NCBI GenBank assembly: GCA_002311645.1
Contig: DBYW01000015.1
Coordinates: 1-24,585, forward strand
Source of the DNA: Bacteroidales bacterium UBA1176
GTDB lineage: Bacteria > Bacteroidota > Bacteroidia > Bacteroidales > WCHB1-69
Length of the DNA: 24,585 nucleotides
Direction: 5' to 3'
In this document: positions 8,300 through 15,033 of the stretch, one piece after another
Position numbering within the stretch: position 1 is the first letter of the stretch
Layout: each line of letters begins with the position of its first letter
Made by a program: the position numbers and the translations under genes
Notes under the pieces: generated by a model
Seen by the model: the letters and a program-made list of their open reading frames with translations, nothing else
The model's database searches: none
What the model was told of the DNA's origin: nothing

Positions 8300-8330
8300 A
8301 AATTTTTGTCATGTACTAAAGAAAACCAAT
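8300..8330 (-). repeat. Right imperfect terminal inverted repeat
   Basis: Read on the minus strand it begins ATTGG, runs through TTTTCTTTAG and ends ATGACAAAAATTT. It mirrors the left end at 7899-7931. Confidence 0.5.
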
Positions 8331-8416
8331 CGTTAACATTTTTTCACAACCAAGTATGTCCTTTTTTTTGTTTACTTTGCAGATGATTTATTAAGAAATT
8401 ATTATGCTCATTTTTA

Positions 8417-8424
8417 AAGGAGGT
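8417..8424 (+). promoter_or_regulatory. Unusually strong Shine-Dalgarno site
   Basis: AAAGGAGG lies 7 bases before the ATG at 8432. Most Bacteroidota genes, including the others in this window, have no such site, so this strong match fixes the start and stands out. A weak -7-like element (TTACTTTG, 8372-8379) lies upstream. Confidence 0.7.
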
Positions 8425-8431
8425 AGATATT

Positions 8432-9481
8432 ATGACACACATAGAATTTGGAAGAAAACATGGACGCTTGTCCGCCTCTATAGCCTTTGCCGCCCTGTTG
8501 CTCTCCACCTTGCCCGCACACGGGCAGTACATGTCCTTCTTCGGCGACAACACGTGGGAGTACAATATCACGTATCTAACCAATCCCCCAGAGGATTATA
8601 TTGACTACCCTCCTGAAAACCCAAGCCCCTTAAATGTATATTGCCGTACATATAGATTCAAGTATAGCAGGAGTGCTGCCAATCCTGAATCGCATTATTA
8701 TTTCCCGTTATGGCATGATATCAACTCTTTTCCACATATCGTATTTTTACATGAAGACACGATGCACGGACATTTGTTTGTCCAATCAGATAGTCCCTTT
8801 GAGGGTGCTGGCACACTCGTATGCGACATGTCTTTGAATGAAGGTGATACATTTGTCCTTAAAGACCCATGTTTTTATCCTGCTATGTATGCTTGGGGAT
8901 ACGACACTATAGGAGACAGACACATGATTGTGGACAGTGTTACATATATTGCAGGAAGAAAGACAATATTTCTATCGTTGATTGACCATTTGGATGATTA
9001 CTTTTTTGGCACGGAATATGCCACTCAACATGCGGACAATCCTTTTACCATTCGTTTTATAGAGGGTGTCGGCCCCACATACGGATCCTTACCTGGATGT
9101 CGTGATCCACGTTACGGAGCAGATTTATATCCCTATTTTGGACTTTTGTTATGTATGTATAAAGACGATTCTTTGCTATATATGGCCGATGAAAGACTTG
9201 GTTGTTACCAGGCATGCGTTGGCCTACCGGAATATTCACCGCCATTCATAATGAACCTATATCCCAATCCCGCCACCCAATATGTGATGTTGGATTTGAG
9301 CACAGGGGAAGACATGAATGGTTCTGTTACCATTACGGACATGTTGGGCAGGCATCGCCTCCAGCAGAAGGCCGAAGGATGCCGTTGCAGGATTCCAGTG
9401 GCGGAGTTGCCGGCAGGAATGTACTTCCTGACTTATAGGGATAGTAAAAGAACTGTGACAAAGAAGTTTTTGAAGGAATAA
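8432..9481 (+). CDS. T9SS-exported protein of unknown function
   Basis: The 349-residue protein has an N-terminal signal sequence (hydrophobic core IAFAALLLSTLPAHG, cleavage near residue 30). A central region of about 240 residues is rich in Tyr, Asp and His with scattered Cys and matches no family I recognise. A type A sorting domain begins near residue 279 (LYPNPATQY ... LPAGMYFLTYRDS ... TKKFLKE). It should reach the cell surface by the type IX system. The stretch 8630-9240 is visibly more AT-rich than the flanking genes, which may mean separate acquisition. The next gene begins 5 bases after its stop. The start is fixed by AAAGGAGG. Confidence 0.85.
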   Translation: MTHIEFGRKHGRLSASIAFAALLLSTLPAHGQYMSFFGDNTWEYNITYLTNPPEDYIDYPPENPSPLNVYCRTYRFKYSRSAANPESHYYFPLWHDINSFPHIVFLHEDTMHGHLFVQSDSPFEGAGTLVCDMSLNEGDTFVLKDPCFYPAMYAWGYDTIGDRHMIVDSVTYIAGRKTIFLSLIDHLDDYFFGTEYATQHADNPFTIRFIEGVGPTYGSLPGCRDPRYGADLYPYFGLLLCMYKDDSLLYMADERLGCYQACVGLPEYSPPFIMNLYPNPATQYVMLDLSTGEDMNGSVTITDMLGRHRLQQKAEGCRCRIPVAELPAGMYFLTYRDSKRTVTKKFLKE

Positions 9482-9486
9482 CCGTT

Positions 9487-9858
9487 ATGAAAAAGAAAAA
9501 ACTAATTATTCAATGTTTAGCCGTATTATTTTTGACGGTCTTTTGGAATCCCCACATGGTGGTTGCACAAAACGGTTTCTCCAACTACATCACCATCTCC
9601 AACGGGGAGTTCCGGGATGGCAACACTGTTTTTCAACCGCTTTGCATCAATTATATAGTGGACTTTGCGTGCAATTTGCACGATACACTAAACAAAGTTT
9701 ACTATATTGCCCCGCATTTCAACTACAGCAACTCGGAAAACACCCATAGAGAGACAGAAATCAATGACTCCATATATATATGGCAACAATTTGGATACGG
9801 AGAAAACGGTGATGTTGAAATGGATACGGCAAAGGCAAACAAAAACAGAAAATTATGA
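9487..9858 (+). CDS. Short exported protein, possibly a clipped glycoside hydrolase
   Basis: The 123-residue protein has a signal peptide (MKKKKLIIQC through VVAQ, about 1-28). It continues NYITISNGEFRDGNTVFQPL followed by CINYIVDFA. This resembles the opening strand pattern of GH5-type (cellulase/mannanase) domains, where the name-giving 'F-V-V-x-G-x-x-F-x-x-x-G-x-N-Y' stretch precedes the barrel. The barrel itself is missing: the frame ends in low-complexity Lys/Asn residues (AKANKNRKL), and no continuation is found in the other frames because the next gene starts there. Its stop overlaps the next start codon (ATGA, 9855-9858). It may be a truncated remnant, or a small exported protein in its own right. 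Base use is AT-rich. Confidence 0.5.
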   Translation: MKKKKLIIQCLAVLFLTVFWNPHMVVAQNGFSNYITISNGEFRDGNTVFQPLCINYIVDFACNLHDTLNKVYYIAPHFNYSNSENTHRETEINDSIYIWQQFGYGENGDVEMDTAKANKNRKL

Positions 9859-10454
9859 ATCGGAAACATTGGATTCTATTAACCATCAGCATCTTGGCAT
9901 TACTTGCCGTCATCTGTTGGCCTGCAAGGGAAGTTGAGAAGATGACACCCTCTGCAGGTGAAATCGTAGGGATGCTGCAGGCACAGTCGCAGATTGCCAC
10001 CACCGAGGTTACCATCCGGAAAATTGGCATCTATGATTCCGAAACTGAGCTGGTTTCACTGAACCCCACCCGATGGAAGTTAGGGAAACAGCTTTGCGTC
10101 ATCCCGGTAGACGTCACCATTCGCTACGGCATCGACCTTGACGAGATCTCCGAGAAAGACATCCGCTTCATCGGCAAGGACACCGTTGAAATCAAGCTCC
10201 CCAAAGCGAAAATCATCGACAAATCGTTTGTCCCTTATACTCAAAAAGATGAGATTGTGACCATATCCACCGGTTTGCGCGGCAACGTGGGTGAAACCAC
10301 CATCCAGAAAATCAAAACGATGGCTTTTGACGAGGTAGTCAAACAAGACAAAGATATCCAAAAGAAGCTTTCCGATCAACTGACACACAACACGGAAACG
10401 GTTTTCACCTCCATCTTATCGGCCATCGGCCTGCACCCTGTTTTCATCCAATAA
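9855..10454 (+). CDS. DUF4230 family membrane-anchored protein
   Basis: The 199-residue protein starts with one transmembrane helix (WILLTISILALLAVICWPA, about residues 6-24). A periplasmic or extracytoplasmic domain follows, starting with a helix (EIVGMLQAQSQIATTEV) and a beta-rich part (IPVDVTIRYGIDLDEI, then VEIKLPKAKII). This is the usual build of DUF4230, a Bacteroidota/Firmicutes family of unknown function. Its ATG overlaps the stop of the preceding gene by 4 bases. A second DUF4230-like gene starts 9 bases after its stop, so translation of the pair is probably coupled. Confidence 0.75.
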   Translation: MNRKHWILLTISILALLAVICWPAREVEKMTPSAGEIVGMLQAQSQIATTEVTIRKIGIYDSETELVSLNPTRWKLGKQLCVIPVDVTIRYGIDLDEISEKDIRFIGKDTVEIKLPKAKIIDKSFVPYTQKDEIVTISTGLRGNVGETTIQKIKTMAFDEVVKQDKDIQKKLSDQLTHNTETVFTSILSAIGLHPVFIQ

Positions 10455-10463
10455 GTTCATACC

Positions 10464-11063
10464 ATGAAACCCAAGACCGTCATTATCATCAGCGCACTCC
10501 TCTTCATCACGGCTGCCGTATGCCTGCTGTATCGGTTACATTCACAGAAAAACAATGGAGAGATTCAGTTAAAAGAGACCGCCACTGTAATAGAATCAAC
10601 CCGGCCGATAGGCATTTTATACCTCTATACAACTATCACCGAAGATTATGCCAAAGACAGTTTCTGGGGCAGCGGCTTGGGCAGTTCCATATTAGGCAAA
10701 GACAACGGTTTGCTCAAGCGCAAGCATGATTGCGTGCAAATCCTCAACCAGCAGGTCAACCTCACCATGGATCTTGACAAAGTCCAATATAAAGTAATGG
10801 AAAACTCGGACACTGTGTTGGTTTTGCTGCCCGACGTGGAGTTCTCTCAATCCACGATTTCCTCCTGGTTCAAGTCGGACAACGAAAATGAGGAAGGTGC
10901 TGTTCAATATGATGCCGCGCCGCTTATCAAACGTGTGGAACGCAGAATTGAGGCCCGCTACAACACGCCCGAAAACCGCCGGAAAGCAGAGGAGAAGGCG
11001 AAAAGCTCGCTGTCGGAATTCCTGCGGCAATATGGAAAAACCGCCATATTCAAACCTCTCTAA
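10464..11063 (+). CDS. Second DUF4230-like membrane-anchored protein
   Basis: The 199-residue protein has an N-terminal transmembrane helix (VIIISALLFITAAVCLLY, about 5-22). The following domain has the same order of elements as its upstream neighbour: VNLTMDLDKVQYKV, then a strand ending in LLPDVEFSQS, and a C-terminal helical part rich in Glu, Arg and Lys (RRIEARYNTPENRRKAEEKA). It is probably an ancient tandem duplicate with low residue identity. An inserted Gly/Ser loop (WGSGLGSSILG) distinguishes it. The tandem arrangement suggests the two proteins act together at the inner membrane. The Nudix gene follows after 16 bases. Confidence 0.65.
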   Translation: MKPKTVIIISALLFITAAVCLLYRLHSQKNNGEIQLKETATVIESTRPIGILYLYTTITEDYAKDSFWGSGLGSSILGKDNGLLKRKHDCVQILNQQVNLTMDLDKVQYKVMENSDTVLVLLPDVEFSQSTISSWFKSDNENEEGAVQYDAAPLIKRVERRIEARYNTPENRRKAEEKAKSSLSEFLRQYGKTAIFKPL

Positions 11064-11079
11064 CCCAACATTCATTCCT

Positions 11080-11529
11080 ATGACCATCTACCAAAACGAC
11101 CAGCCCATAGCACCCGAGCAGGTGCGCGACCATCGTCTCATCCACGCCGCCGGCGGCGTGGTGTTCAACGAACACAATGAAGTGCTGATGATCTACCGTC
11201 TCGACAAATGGGACTTCCCGAAAGGAAAGGTGGAGGCGGGCGAGCAATACGACGAAGCCGCCTTGCGCGAGGTGGAGGAGGAGACCGGCCTGCACGGCAT
11301 CACCCTCGGCAAAGCGCTGCCCTCCACGTTCCACACCTACACCCTGCACGGGGAACCCATCCTCAAGGAGACCCACTGGTTCCGGATGTCCGCCCCCGCA
11401 CAAGACCTCATCCCGCAAACCGAAGAGGACATCACCCAAGCTCTCTGGGTACCGGCCGAGCAGGTGGAGGCTCTTCTCCAAAACTCCTACGCCACACTGC
11501 GGGAACTCTGGAGTGATATGAAATTATGA
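11080..11529 (+). CDS. Nudix hydrolase
   Basis: This 149-residue cytoplasmic protein belongs to the Nudix superfamily, which cleaves nucleoside diphosphates linked to another group. The Nudix box spans about residues 49-71 and contains the required Gly49, the Glu near position 54, and REVEEETGL with the metal-binding glutamates. The start at 11080 is chosen because residues upstream belong to the overlapping frame of the DUF4230 gene and the domain begins normally at MTIYQND. The substrate cannot be told; the sequence after the box lacks the features I would need for ADP-ribose, MutT or Ap4A specificity. It may share the transcript of the DUF4230 pair. Confidence 0.9.
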   Translation: MTIYQNDQPIAPEQVRDHRLIHAAGGVVFNEHNEVLMIYRLDKWDFPKGKVEAGEQYDEAALREVEEETGLHGITLGKALPSTFHTYTLHGEPILKETHWFRMSAPAQDLIPQTEEDITQALWVPAEQVEALLQNSYATLRELWSDMKL

Positions 11530-11572
11530 AATTATTAATCTATTATTTTGTCATATAGCAGGAAGCATCCCC

Positions 11573-11644
11573 TTAATTTCTTAATTTCTTAATTTCTTAA
11601 TTTCTTAATTTCTTAGTTTCTTAGTTTCTTAGTTTCTTAATTCC
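11573..11644 (+). repeat. Nine-copy 8-bp tandem repeat before the hydrolase gene
   Basis: Nine units run end to end: five TTAATTTC, three TTAGTTTC and a last TTAATTCC. The tract ends 3 bases before the ATG at 11648, so it occupies the 5' leader or promoter spacer. An 8-base unit does not preserve reading frame, but here it is non-coding and a copy-number change would alter spacing only. The ordered block of three G-variants suggests expansion by slippage. Confidence 0.9.
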
Positions 11645-11647
11645 CCC

Positions 11648-13015
11648 ATGCGTTCCGTTCTCCTGTTCTTCATAACGATATTGTCCGGGACTCTCGTTGC
11701 CCAGAACATCGACGGTTATTGGGAAGGTTCCTTGAAGGTCACCTCCCGAGATTCTTTGCGGTTAGGGATGTTCATCAAGCAGACCGGCGACACGCTGCAC
11801 ATCGAGCTCGACAGTCCCGACCAGTACGCCTTCGGGATGCCGGCTCAACAGGTCCGCTTCCTTCATGACACCCTGAACTGGAAAGCCCCTTCACTGAACG
11901 CCTCCTTCCAGGGGGTGTACAATGCCGGCGGCAACACCATCACAGGCACGTTCACCCAAAACCGGCAGCGTTTCCCCATCACGCTAGCACCAAGCGAGCG
12001 CACGGTACTGCACCGCCCGCAAATGCCTGAACCGCCTTATCCCTACCAAAGCGAGGATATCCGCTTCCGTACCCGCGACGGCAAACTCGTGCTCATTGAC
12101 GGCACCCTGACAAAACCCGCCAGCGGTTCCCCCAACGCTCTCTTCATCCTCATCAGCGGCTCAGGATGGCAAGACCGCGACGAGAGCCTCATGGGACACA
12201 AGCCCTTTTTAGTCATCGCCGACCACCTCACCCGCACACAAAACGCCGCCGTGTTCCGCTACGACGACTTTCCCCAGGCCATCTTCCGCAAGTCCACCAC
12301 CCTCGACTTCGCCGACGGTGTGCAACTTGTGATGGACTCCCTGCTCGCCCGCCCCGACCTGGCAGGTCTGCCCATCGTCCTCCTCGGGCACAGTGAAGGC
12401 AGCATCGTCGCCTTCATCGTGGGCTCCAAAGACACTCGGGTGTCCAAAATCATCACCCTCGGCGGCGTGGCACAGCCCATCCACGAAGTGCTGCTCTACC
12501 AAATCCGCGCCATCTATGAGACCGACACCGTGCTGACACCCGCCGAAATCGACAAAACCGTAGAACTCTCCAAAGAAATCTACCAGCTGGCACGCAAATC
12601 CAAGACCGCCCAAGAGGCCGCCCGCCGCATTGGGGAATTCTGGGACAACCAGAGTGCAAAACTCACCCCTGAGGAACAACGGCGCTACAACCTGACACCT
12701 GAAAGCAAGTTCACATCCATACAGCAACTCACCTCCCCGTGGCTCTTCACCCTGTTCCATCTTGACCCCAAGACGTACCTCAAGAAAGTGCATTGTCCCG
12801 TCATCGCCATCAACGGCGAAAAAGATTTACAGGTGGATGCCGTAGCCAACCAGGTATTGATGCGCAAATATCTGAACAAAAAGCAGAATCACCAGTTCTT
12901 CATCATCGCCAACGCCAACCACCTGCTCCAAACCTGCACCACCGGGAACCCGTCGGAGTACGGCATCATAGAGGAGACTTTAGGCGAGGAGACCTTGAAT
13001 TTACTTGGCCGTTAG
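11648..13015 (+). CDS. Exported alpha/beta hydrolase
   Basis: The 455-residue protein has a signal peptide (about 1-19, cleavage near LVA-QN). A beta-rich N-terminal domain of about 110 residues starts IDGYWEGSLKV, a lead-in common in Bacteroidota serine hydrolases. A C-terminal alpha/beta hydrolase fold follows: oxyanion strand LFILISGSGWQDRDE, nucleophile Ser249 in GHSEGS, acid in INGEKDLQVD (Asp393 or Asp396) and His425 in ANANHLLQ. The triad appears complete. An insert of about 90 residues between strand GGVAQP and the acid (residues 275-380) is helical and may form a lid. It is probably a periplasmic esterase or peptidase; substrate unknown. An 8-bp tandem repeat lies directly upstream. 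Confidence 0.88.
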   Translation: MRSVLLFFITILSGTLVAQNIDGYWEGSLKVTSRDSLRLGMFIKQTGDTLHIELDSPDQYAFGMPAQQVRFLHDTLNWKAPSLNASFQGVYNAGGNTITGTFTQNRQRFPITLAPSERTVLHRPQMPEPPYPYQSEDIRFRTRDGKLVLIDGTLTKPASGSPNALFILISGSGWQDRDESLMGHKPFLVIADHLTRTQNAAVFRYDDFPQAIFRKSTTLDFADGVQLVMDSLLARPDLAGLPIVLLGHSEGSIVAFIVGSKDTRVSKIITLGGVAQPIHEVLLYQIRAIYETDTVLTPAEIDKTVELSKEIYQLARKSKTAQEAARRIGEFWDNQSAKLTPEEQRRYNLTPESKFTSIQQLTSPWLFTLFHLDPKTYLKKVHCPVIAINGEKDLQVDAVANQVLMRKYLNKKQNHQFFIIANANHLLQTCTTGNPSEYGIIEETLGEETLNLLGR

Positions 13016-13051
13016 GGACAGTTTTTCCTACCCTACATATTGGCAAAAAAC

Positions 13052-13083
13052 AAAGCCCGAAGTCTTCACAACTTCGAACTTTG
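13052..13083. terminator. Hairpin between convergent genes
   Basis: Outer arms AAAG / CTTT and inner arms CGAAGT / ACTTCG surround the loop CTTCACA, with a small internal loop. It sits between the hydrolase stop (13015) and the DUF4332 stop (13111), where a two-way terminator would be expected. T runs on either side are weak, so strength is uncertain. Confidence 0.45.
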
Positions 13084-13110
13084 CCCTGTACGTTTTTGGA
13101 ATCGCCTGTA

Positions 13111-13518
13111 TTAGTATTCCATAACAGGATCCAGTCCCTTGGCGAACTCAATCATCTTCTCCAGTTCGGAGACAGAAGGAACGCGGTTGCAGAGATTCTT
13201 GGCGGCGTTGACCTCCTCCAATTTAGGTTGGAGGTTGGCCGGAACACGGTGACGGAACTCCTTCACGGTGTCCACACCAGCAGCCTCAAGCAGTTCGGCG
13301 AACTGACCGGCAATGCCCTTCACGCGGAACAGGTCGGAGTGGTTGGTCCATTTCAGGATGAGTTTCTCACTGATTTCCGTCTGCTCAGCCAGTTTGGCAC
13401 GACCAGCCTTCTTGGCGCACTGCTTCAGCAGGTCGTCGGTGGTCATAATACCCACTGCATTCAGTTTCTGTTGGTAAACATCGCCAACTCCCTCAATTTG
13501 TTCGATTTTGTAAGCCAT
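13111..13518 (-). CDS. DUF4332 helix-hairpin-helix protein
   Basis: The 135-residue protein consists of helix-hairpin-helix-like units: YKIEQIEGVGDVYQQKLNAV (about 3-22) and a second around DLFRVKGIAGQFAELLEAAG (about 62-81). This is the pattern of DUF4332, related to the HhH modules of DNA polymerases and ribosomal proteins. Such modules bind DNA backbone through the GxG hairpin (GVG, GIA). No catalytic domain is attached. It stands alone on the minus strand with its own promoter, converging on the hydrolase gene. A DNA-binding role is inference from the fold. Confidence 0.8.
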   Translation of the reverse strand: MAYKIEQIEGVGDVYQQKLNAVGIMTTDDLLKQCAKKAGRAKLAEQTEISEKLILKWTNHSDLFRVKGIAGQFAELLEAAGVDTVKEFRHRVPANLQPKLEEVNAAKNLCNRVPSVSELEKMIEFAKGLDPVMEY

Positions 13519-13606
13519 AGTAGTAAAATTACATTATTTATTATAAGCAACGCCTACTCTTTTCCGGATTTTCGGCTTCCTCCGCTTTTTTATAAGATTC
13601 AGGCTG

Positions 13607-13636
13607 CAAAGATAAACAAAATACTCATAAACCAAA
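13607..13636 (-). promoter_or_regulatory. Bacteroidota-type promoter for the DUF4332 gene
   Basis: On the minus strand TTTG (13636-13633) and TATCTTTG (13614-13607) are separated by 18 bases, the same spacing as the promoter at 4419-4448. The leader would be about 80 bases. Confidence 0.7.
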
Positions 13637-13699
13637 TCCGGCATAAAAAAACAACTTCCAAAAAAATTCACAAAATATCCGAGACAATTATTTTTTTTC

Positions 13700-13707
13700 T
13701 ATTTTTG
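13700..13707 (+). promoter_or_regulatory. Promoter -7 element for the SPFH operon
   Basis: TATTTTTG matches TAnnTTTG. No good -33 TTTG is found 18-20 bases upstream, which suggests dependence on an activator or a weak promoter. A tandem GATATCATTTT repeat begins 5 bases downstream. Confidence 0.5.
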
Positions 13708-13712
13708 CAGGC

Positions 13713-13734
13713 GATATCATTTTGATATCATTTT
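13713..13734 (+). repeat. Tandem 11-bp repeat GATATCATTTT
   Basis: Two exact head-to-tail copies (13713-13723 and 13724-13734), each containing the palindrome GATATC, lie around the predicted transcription start of the SPFH gene. One helical turn of spacing fits an operator for a dimeric regulator, possibly the ribbon-helix-helix protein encoded in the same operon. That link is a guess. Confidence 0.55.
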
Positions 13735-13770
13735 AACAGCAACTAATCTAACATATTAAAAATCACCACA

Positions 13771-14802
13771 ATGGAAACTCAAGAATTTATCAAAACCCCT
13801 ACTGCTAAGAACAACGGTTTCTTGCATCTGTTCCTCAACCTTGTTATGTTGGCGGCTTTCATCCTCATCATCGTCGGTTTGGCGAAGCTTGACTGCATGA
13901 CGCGTCCGGTCATGCAATACAATGTCATCGGCGACCTTATTCCACCTGCAATGCCCAGTCAAGGGGTTGTAGTGGAGCCCACGGGCTGGGTTGCGCTTCC
14001 CATCGTGTTAGGTTTCCTGTTTCTGTTTTGCTACATCCTTCATCTTGCGGGTTTCTTCATCGTGCAGCCCAACCAATCGCGGGTACTGACCTTCTTCGGC
14101 AAGTACGACGGCACGGTCAAGGAAAACGGTTTCATGTGGATGAATCCCTTCTATCACAAGGAGAAGATCTCTTTGCGTGCCAGCAACATGGACGTGGAGC
14201 CCATCAAGGTGAACGACAAGAGCGGCAACCCCATCATGATCGGGTTAGTGCTGGTATGGAAGATTGCGGACACTTACAAAGCCTGTTTTGAGATTGATTC
14301 CGATTTCACAGTGACCACCACTCCAAATCATTCCTCGGCGGTCAAGAATTTCAATTCGTTTGTGCGCGTGCAGAGCGATGCGGCCCTGCGCATGGTGGCC
14401 GGTCAGTACGCCTATGACAACATGGACAAAGATGACACGGAGATCACCCTGCGTTCTGGTGGTGAGGAGATCAACGAGCGTTTGGAGGACGAGTTGCGCA
14501 GCCGTCTTTCCATCGCCGGCATCGAGGTCGTGGAGGCACGCATCAACTATCTGGCATACGCCGCCGAGATTGCCAGCGTGATGCTGCGCCGTCAGCAGGC
14601 CGACGCCATCATCTCCGCCCGTGAGAAAATCGTGGAAGGCGCTGTTTCAATGGTGGACCTTGCCCTGAAGAAACTGTCCGAGGACCACATCGTCGAATTG
14701 GACGAAGAACGCAAGGCCGCCATGGTGTCCAACCTGTTAGTGGTGCTTTGCGCCGACGAGTCGGCTGCCCCGGTCATCAACACTGGCACCCTGTACCAAT
14801 AG
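13771..14802 (+). CDS. SPFH/Band-7 domain membrane protein
   Basis: The 343-residue protein has two transmembrane helices (about residues 18-39, LFLNLVMLAAFILIIVGLAK, and about 73-95, WVALPIVLGFLFLFCYILHL). An SPFH/Band-7 domain follows, starting FFIVQPNQSRVLTFFGKY. The domain ends with the long coiled helix typical of stomatin/flotillin relatives (IEVVEARINYLAYAAEIASV, then a segment rich in Glu, Arg and Lys). SPFH proteins form large ring- or cage-like oligomers on membranes and often control proteases or lipid domains. The partner here is unknown. It heads a three-gene unit with a ribbon-helix-helix protein 24 bases downstream and a nitroreductase. Confidence 0.92.
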   Translation: METQEFIKTPTAKNNGFLHLFLNLVMLAAFILIIVGLAKLDCMTRPVMQYNVIGDLIPPAMPSQGVVVEPTGWVALPIVLGFLFLFCYILHLAGFFIVQPNQSRVLTFFGKYDGTVKENGFMWMNPFYHKEKISLRASNMDVEPIKVNDKSGNPIMIGLVLVWKIADTYKACFEIDSDFTVTTTPNHSSAVKNFNSFVRVQSDAALRMVAGQYAYDNMDKDDTEITLRSGGEEINERLEDELRSRLSIAGIEVVEARINYLAYAAEIASVMLRRQQADAIISAREKIVEGAVSMVDLALKKLSEDHIVELDEERKAAMVSNLLVVLCADESAAPVINTGTLYQ

Positions 14803-14826
14803 GCCACGCGCAAACCGGATGCAGCT

Positions 14827-15030
14827 ATGAAAAAGAGTTTTGCATTACGGATTGACACGGAGTTGATGTCCGCCGTCGAGCGATGGGCTTCCGACGAGTT
14901 CCGCAGTACCAACGGGCAAATCGAGTGGATACTGTCGGAAGCCCTCAAGAAGGCCAGGCGTCATCCCAAGCGACCCGTCACGCCTGCACAACCCGAAAAC
15001 GAGGAGAATCACTTAACGCAACAATCATAA
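14827..15030 (+). CDS. Arc/MetJ-type ribbon-helix-helix protein
   Basis: The 67-residue protein begins with a beta-strand (KKSFALRID) followed by two helices (TELMSAVERWASDEFRS, then TNGQIEWILSEALKKARR), the ribbon-helix-helix DNA-binding fold of the Arc family. A basic, Pro-rich tail completes it. It lies between the SPFH gene (24 bases) and the nitroreductase gene (3 bases), so it is certainly cotranscribed with the latter. It probably dimerises and binds a short operator, perhaps at this operon's own promoter. A toxin partner as in type II systems is not evident: neither neighbour looks like a toxin. Confidence 0.85.
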   Translation: MKKSFALRIDTELMSAVERWASDEFRSTNGQIEWILSEALKKARRHPKRPVTPAQPENEENHLTQQS

Positions 15031-15033
15031 ATT

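Larger units (their letters stand above)
7899..8330 (-). mobile_element. Internally deleted IS4-like element
   Basis: The 554-base gap between two plus-strand genes holds a 432-base segment bounded by imperfect inverted repeats of about 31 bases. Inside, on the minus strand, are what look like N-terminal and C-terminal pieces of an IS4-family transposase joined across a deletion. The stop codon of the C-terminal piece lies in the left end repeat, as in compact IS elements. No clear target-site duplication is seen. The size and loss of the catalytic core mean it could move only with a transposase supplied elsewhere, as a MITE would. Confidence 0.5.

Noticed and set aside
10888..11079. Upstream extension of the Nudix gene into the DUF4230 gene
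   Set aside because: It overlaps the well-supported DUF4230 frame, and the Nudix domain is complete from 11080.
14827..15030. Antitoxin of a type II toxin-antitoxin pair
   Set aside because: The fold fits, but neither neighbour (SPFH protein, nitroreductase) resembles a toxin, so a plain regulator is the safer reading.
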